DNA from: Nocardioides bizhenqiangii
GTDB taxonomy: Bacteria > Actinomycetota > Actinomycetes > Propionibacteriales > Nocardioidaceae
DNA length: 64,000 nt
Assembly: GCF_034661235.1 (NCBI RefSeq)
Contig: NZ_CP141059.1
Coordinates: forward strand, 2,417,501-2,481,500
Reading direction: 5' to 3'
The notes under the pieces are model-generated. The model did no database searches and had not been told where the DNA came from. It saw only the letters and a list, made by a program, of their open reading frames with translations. The position numbers were made by a program, and so were the translations under genes. This document shows, piece by piece, positions 61,060 to 64,000 of the stretch (within the stretch, counting starts at the first letter, position 1; every line of letters starts with the position of its first letter).

Positions 61060-62028
61060 ATGACGATCGCCAAGCTCATCGCAGAACCGTTCCTGCCACC
61101 CAGCGTCCCCCTGCCTCTCGATCGGCCGTTCACCTATCAGACCGCTCGGTCCGAGGCAGGTCTCTCTCAGCGGGACCTCACCGAACTCGTACGCGCCGGA
61201 CACCTGCGGCGTCCCATCAAGGGTGTGTACGTCGTCGCGAGCCTGCCTGACTCCTTGGAGCTTCGGTGCGAATGTCTCAAGCTGGTCACACCTGCTGATG
61301 CCGTCGTTTGCGACCGCCATGCAGGCTGGCTCCACGGAGCGGAGATGGTCCTCGCGCCCAACGAGCACCTGAGTGTGGCGCCGTTGTCGATGTTTCTCCC
61401 ACCCGGTCGTCGGCTGCGCAACGACCTGACCACTAGCGGCGAGCGGATGCTGCGCCCAGGCGACGTCGTCGAGATCCGGGGGCTGAGGGTGACGACGCCG
61501 ATCCGGACAGCCTGGGACCTTGGCCGCAACCGCTGGCCGGAGCGATCCCTCGCCGGCATGGACCAGATGTTGCGTCTGGGCGTCTTCAGCAAAGACGAGC
61601 TGGTGGCCGGCGTGAGCCGCTTCCGCGGTATGCGGTGGGTGCGTGTGCTTCGCGCACTCGTCGTGTACGTCGACGGCCGCGCCGAGTCCCCACCCGAATC
61701 GGTACTCCGCCTCCGCTGGATCGAGGTGCACCTACCTGCTCCGATCCCCCAGATGGAGGTGTGGGACGGCGACGAGCTCCTTGCTCGACTCGACTTGGCG
61801 AACGAGGAGCTCTGCTTCGCTGCCGAGTACGACGGCGACGAGTGGCACTCGACCCCCGAGCAGCGCACCCACGATCGTGAGCGCCGACGGGCGGTCGAGG
61901 AAAGGGCCCGCATCCTCGTCCAGCCGTTCACCAAGGAGAACTTGTTCGGACACAGGCAGGACGCCGAGAAGCTCCTGCTTGCGGGAGCGGCCGAGGCTCA
62001 GCGCCGTTTCGGCCGCCGCAGTCGCTGA
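61060..62028 (+). CDS. AbiEi-like/DUF559 nuclease-domain protein
   Basis: 322 residues of a kind often called endonuclease-domain or AbiEi-antitoxin-like in actinobacteria. An N-terminal winged helix (residues about 28-60, LSQRDLTELVRAGHLRRPIKGVYVV) and a linker region are followed by a Vsr/DUF559 nuclease-like domain (about 205-300): Glu 213 in SPPESVLRLRW, Asp 245 in LLARLDLANEE, Glu 256 in FAAEYDGDEWHS and His 263 are the expected PD-(D/E)xK/Vsr-type acids and His. ATG 61060 is the only good start. Flanked on both sides by inverted 21-nt repeat arrays; the stop TGA is in the first unit of the right array. Confidence 0.78.
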   Translation: MTIAKLIAEPFLPPSVPLPLDRPFTYQTARSEAGLSQRDLTELVRAGHLRRPIKGVYVVASLPDSLELRCECLKLVTPADAVVCDRHAGWLHGAEMVLAPNEHLSVAPLSMFLPPGRRLRNDLTTSGERMLRPGDVVEIRGLRVTTPIRTAWDLGRNRWPERSLAGMDQMLRLGVFSKDELVAGVSRFRGMRWVRVLRALVVYVDGRAESPPESVLRLRWIEVHLPAPIPQMEVWDGDELLARLDLANEELCFAAEYDGDEWHSTPEQRTHDRERRRAVEERARILVQPFTKENLFGHRQDAEKLLLAGAAEAQRRFGRRSR

Positions 62029-62168
62029 CCCGACGCGTTTGAACGAGCCGGGTCGGCGTACAGATCAGCCGGGTCGGCGTACAGATCAGCCGGGTCGGCG
62101 TACAGACCAGCCGGGTCGGCGTACAGACCAGCCGGGTCGGCGTACAGACCAGCCGGGTCGGCGTCAGA
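62022..62168 (-). repeat. right 21-nt repeat array, mirror of the left one
   Basis: A degenerate inverted start GCTGACCCGACGCG, loop TTTGAA, then six units at 62037, 62058, 62079, 62100, 62121 and 62142, each ending AGCCGGGTCGGC (GTTTGAACG in the first, GTACAGATC or GTACAGACC in the others). It is the reverse-complement design of the left array. The outer edge includes the rbpA stop codon. Confidence 0.85.
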
Positions 62169-62523
62169 AAATGATCTCGCCGGACTTCCTGCGCGAACGG
62201 AGGAGCTGGATGGCCTCGTCGAGGATGACCTCGGCCTCCTTGTCGGAGCGGCGCTCCTTCACGTAGGCGAGGTGCGTCTTGTAGGGCTCGATCTTGGGTG
62301 CCGGCGGGGCGTTCTCGGAGTCGAGGCCGGCCGGCAGACCGCACTTCGGGCAGTCCCACGAGTCGGGAACGACGGCCTCGACGGAGAACGCGATCACCGA
62401 CCGGTGACCGTGCGCGCAGAAGTAGGTCACTGCTTGGCGCGGCGCGGCCTCGCCGCGCTCGGCCTCACCCATCGGGCCTGCGCCGACGCGACTACCGCGG
62501 ATCGCGCTGCCACCACCAGCCAA
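62164..62523 (-). CDS. rbpA: RNA polymerase-binding protein RbpA
   Basis: 119-residue actinobacterial sigma-A activator that binds the RNA polymerase beta-prime and sigma subunits. The N-terminus SAIRGSRVGAGPMGEAERG, a CAHGH and CPKCG pair, and the C-terminal region KIEPYKTHLAYVKERRSDKEAEVILDEA-type helix match RbpA. The start is TTG at 62523 with a GGAG-type ribosome binding site. The stop codon is within the outer unit of the right repeat array. RbpA sits beside secG-tpiA-pgk. Confidence 0.93.
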   Translation of the reverse strand: MAGGGSAIRGSRVGAGPMGEAERGEAAPRQAVTYFCAHGHRSVIAFSVEAVVPDSWDCPKCGLPAGLDSENAPPAPKIEPYKTHLAYVKERRSDKEAEVILDEAIQLLRSRRKSGEIIF

Positions 62524-62581
62524 CGGACACTCTCCTCAGTTCGATCCGGCGGGACCGGAAAGGTTGTTCAGTCTCGGGGGA

Positions 62582-62818
62582 TCACTGATAGGCAAGCAGG
62601 AGGCCGAGCGCGATCACGCACGCACCCCAGATGACACCGATGCCGATCGTGAACCGGTCAAGGTTGCGTTCCGCGATCGACGAACCGCCCAGGGAGCTGG
62701 AGACGCCGCCGCCGAACATGTCCGAGAGTCCGCCGCCACGCCCCTTGTGCAGCAGCACCAGGAGGATCATCAGCACGCTCGTGATGACGAGCAGAACAGT
62801 GAAAGCGGTTTCCAACAC
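62582..62818 (-). CDS. secG: SecG preprotein translocase subunit
   Basis: 78 residues with two transmembrane helices (TVLLVITSVLMILLVLLH and GIGVIWGACVIALGLLLA) joined by the Gly-rich loop KGRGGGLSDMFGGG. It is the accessory subunit of SecYEG that helps SecA-driven export. Length and loop are standard. In many actinobacteria secG follows tpiA and pgk, as here. Confidence 0.95.
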   Translation of the reverse strand: MLETAFTVLLVITSVLMILLVLLHKGRGGGLSDMFGGGVSSSLGGSSIAERNLDRFTIGIGVIWGACVIALGLLLAYQ

Positions 62819-62887
62819 GACAGGGATCCTACGTCAGCCGCGGGCGCGTCCCGAACCCGGGACACGCGTGTGGACAGGGCAGATCGC

Positions 62888-63691
62888 TCACAGGACCGGC
62901 ATGTCGTAGAACCGGCAGATGCCGCCGAACTCGTCGGCCTGCAGGCTCGCCCCGCCGACCAGGCAGCCGTCGATGTCGGGCTGCGCCATGATCCCGGCGA
63001 CGTTGGCCGCCTTCACCGAACCGCCGTACTGGATGCGTACGGCGTCGGCGACGTCAGCGCCGTACGACTCCTTGATCTGCCCACGGATGGCCGCACAGAC
63101 CTCCTGCGCGTCGTCGGGGGTGGCGACCTCACCGGTGCCGATCGCCCACACCGGCTCGTAAGCGATGACCAGCCCGGCGACCTGCTCCGCGGTCAGGCCG
63201 GCGAGCGAGCCGACCACTTGGGCGGTGTTGTAGGGCACGTGGGTGCCCTCCTGCCGGATCTCCAGGCCCTCGCCCACGCACACGATGGGCGTGATCTTCG
63301 CCGCCAGCGCAGCCCTGGCCTTCGCGGCCACGAGCTCGTCGGACTCGTCGTGGTACTGCCGGCGCTCTGAGTGGCCGACCGTCACGTAGGAGCAGCCCAG
63401 CTTCGCCAGCATGACTGCAGAGATCTCGCCGGTGTAGGCACCGGACTCGTGCACGGACACGTCCTGCGCGCCGTACTTGATCGAGAGCCGGTCGCCGTCG
63501 ACCAGCGTCTGCACGGACCGGATGTCGGTGAACGGCGGCAGCACGACGACCTCGACCTTGCCGTAGTCGTGCCGCTTGTCCGACAGCGTCCAGGCGAGCT
63601 TCTGGACCAGGACCACCGCTTCCTGGTGGTTGAGGTTCATCTTCCAGTTGCCCGCCATGATCGGCGTGCGGCCGGTTGCAGCAGTTGCCAT
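62888..63691 (-). CDS. tpiA: triose-phosphate isomerase
   Basis: 267 residues. Interconverts dihydroxyacetone phosphate and glyceraldehyde 3-phosphate. Catalytic Lys in AGNWKMNL, His in VGHSERR, Glu in [11 protein letters not shown], and the phosphate loop GGSVKAAN. Starts 5 nt after the pgk stop. Standard length and start ATG 63691. Confidence 0.97.
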   Translation of the reverse strand: MATAATGRTPIMAGNWKMNLNHQEAVVLVQKLAWTLSDKRHDYGKVEVVVLPPFTDIRSVQTLVDGDRLSIKYGAQDVSVHESGAYTGEISAVMLAKLGCSYVTVGHSERRQYHDESDELVAAKARAALAAKITPIVCVGEGLEIRQEGTHVPYNTAQVVGSLAGLTAEQVAGLVIAYEPVWAIGTGEVATPDDAQEVCAAIRGQIKESYGADVADAVRIQYGGSVKAANVAGIMAQPDIDGCLVGGASLQADEFGGICRFYDMPVL

Positions 63692-63696
63692 TGTCG

Positions 63697-64000
63697 TCAG
63701 CTCTCTTCGAGGACCGTGATGCCGGGGAGCTCCTTGCCCTCGAGGTACTCGAGGCTGGCACCGCCTCCGGTGGAGATGTGGCCGAACGCCGCCTCGTCGA
63801 ACCCGAGCGTGCGCACCGCGGCCGCGGAGTCGCCGCCACCGACGACGGTCAAGCCGTCGACCTTGGTCAGCGCCTCGGCCACCGCCTTCGTGCCGGCCGC
63901 GAAGGCGTCGACCTCGAAGACTCCCATCGGGCCGTTCCAGAAGACCGTCCGCGCGTCGGCGAGCGCCTTGGCGTAGGTCGCCGCGCTCGCGGGCCCGATG
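63697..64000 (-). CDS. pgk: phosphoglycerate kinase, C-terminal part (cut by window end)
   Basis: Only the last about 100 residues are in the window, up to the edge at 64000; the gene continues beyond. It makes ATP from 1,3-bisphosphoglycerate. Seen: [39 protein letters not shown], and [20 protein letters not shown] at the C-terminus, all pgk hallmarks. It is followed by tpiA and secG in the usual glycolytic order. Confidence 0.95.
   Translation of the reverse strand, partial: IGPASAATYAKALADARTVFWNGPMGVFEVDAFAAGTKAVAEALTKVDGLTVVGGGDSAAAVRTLGFDEAAFGHISTGGGASLEYLEGKELPGITVLEES

Noticed and set aside
62037..62162. Regular 21-nt repeats as a CRISPR array
   Set aside because: Units are directly adjacent with no unique spacers, and no cas gene is present.

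Overview
This is a high-GC actinobacterial chromosome segment. The SURF1, CtaA and CtaB heme-copper oxidase assembly genes, an actinobacterial sufR-sufBD-ferredoxin-sufCSU-sufT operon, RbpA, an InhA-type enoyl reductase next to FabG, acVLRF1 and an SCO6745-family protein all point to Actinomycetota. Gene order and the dispersed repeats suggest Nocardioidaceae (Nocardioides or a close relative); that family assignment is inference. Genes are packed tightly with many ATGA/GTGA overlaps. At least seventeen genes have a TANNNT -10 hexamer only 6-8 nt before the start codon, so leaderless transcription looks common.

Layout. 1-12 kb: housekeeping and small-molecule genes (alpha/beta hydrolase, TauE/SafE exporter, ABC ATPase, SerB, SixA-like phosphatase, fabG-inhA type pair, dodecin, MoaA, SURF1). 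12-24 kb: SDR enzymes, a large secreted repeat protein, glpD and glpK split by a P-loop ATPase with an unusual TTATAGCA operator array, a secreted GH9 glycosidase, and an SDR plus QueA-like pair behind a SoxR-box-like palindrome. 23-36 kb: a LolD/MacB-type exporter, an ABC-F protein, a zinc metallopeptidase, a Tat-exported PHP protein, an EEP lipoprotein with a coupled kinase-like gene, GNAT, lipoprotein, flavodoxin-like protein, acVLRF1 and SRPBCC. 36.5-43.1 kb: the complete SUF Fe-S assembly operon on the minus strand.

43-51 kb is accessory. A secreted protein and two membrane proteins are followed by three paralogous coiled-coil genes, a GAP1-like protein, a zinc-ribbon/transmembrane GTPase of the double-GTPase type and a 55-residue membrane protein. 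The last four genes are chained by ATGA/GTGA overlaps (one 1-nt gap) and look like one machine; this is the best candidate for a poorly described, probably conflict or stress related system. The conserved backbone then resumes: ABC exporter, ctaA, ctaB, tkt, tal, pgi, pgl, rbpA, secG, tpiA and pgk (cut by the window end). zwf and opcA, usually between tal/pgi and pgl in actinobacteria, are absent here.

Between pgl and rbpA sits a second accessory element. An AbiEi-like/DUF559 (Vsr-fold) nuclease gene is enclosed by two mirror-image arrays of 21-nt repeats whose outer ends contain the stop codons of pgl and rbpA. A roughly 160-bp dispersed palindromic repeat occurs twice (9.7 and 35.2 kb). A 41-bp dispersed repeat occurs between ABC transporter genes (26.6 kb) and as the coding 3' end of sufD (39.8 kb). 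No rRNA, tRNA, CRISPR or transposase gene was seen.
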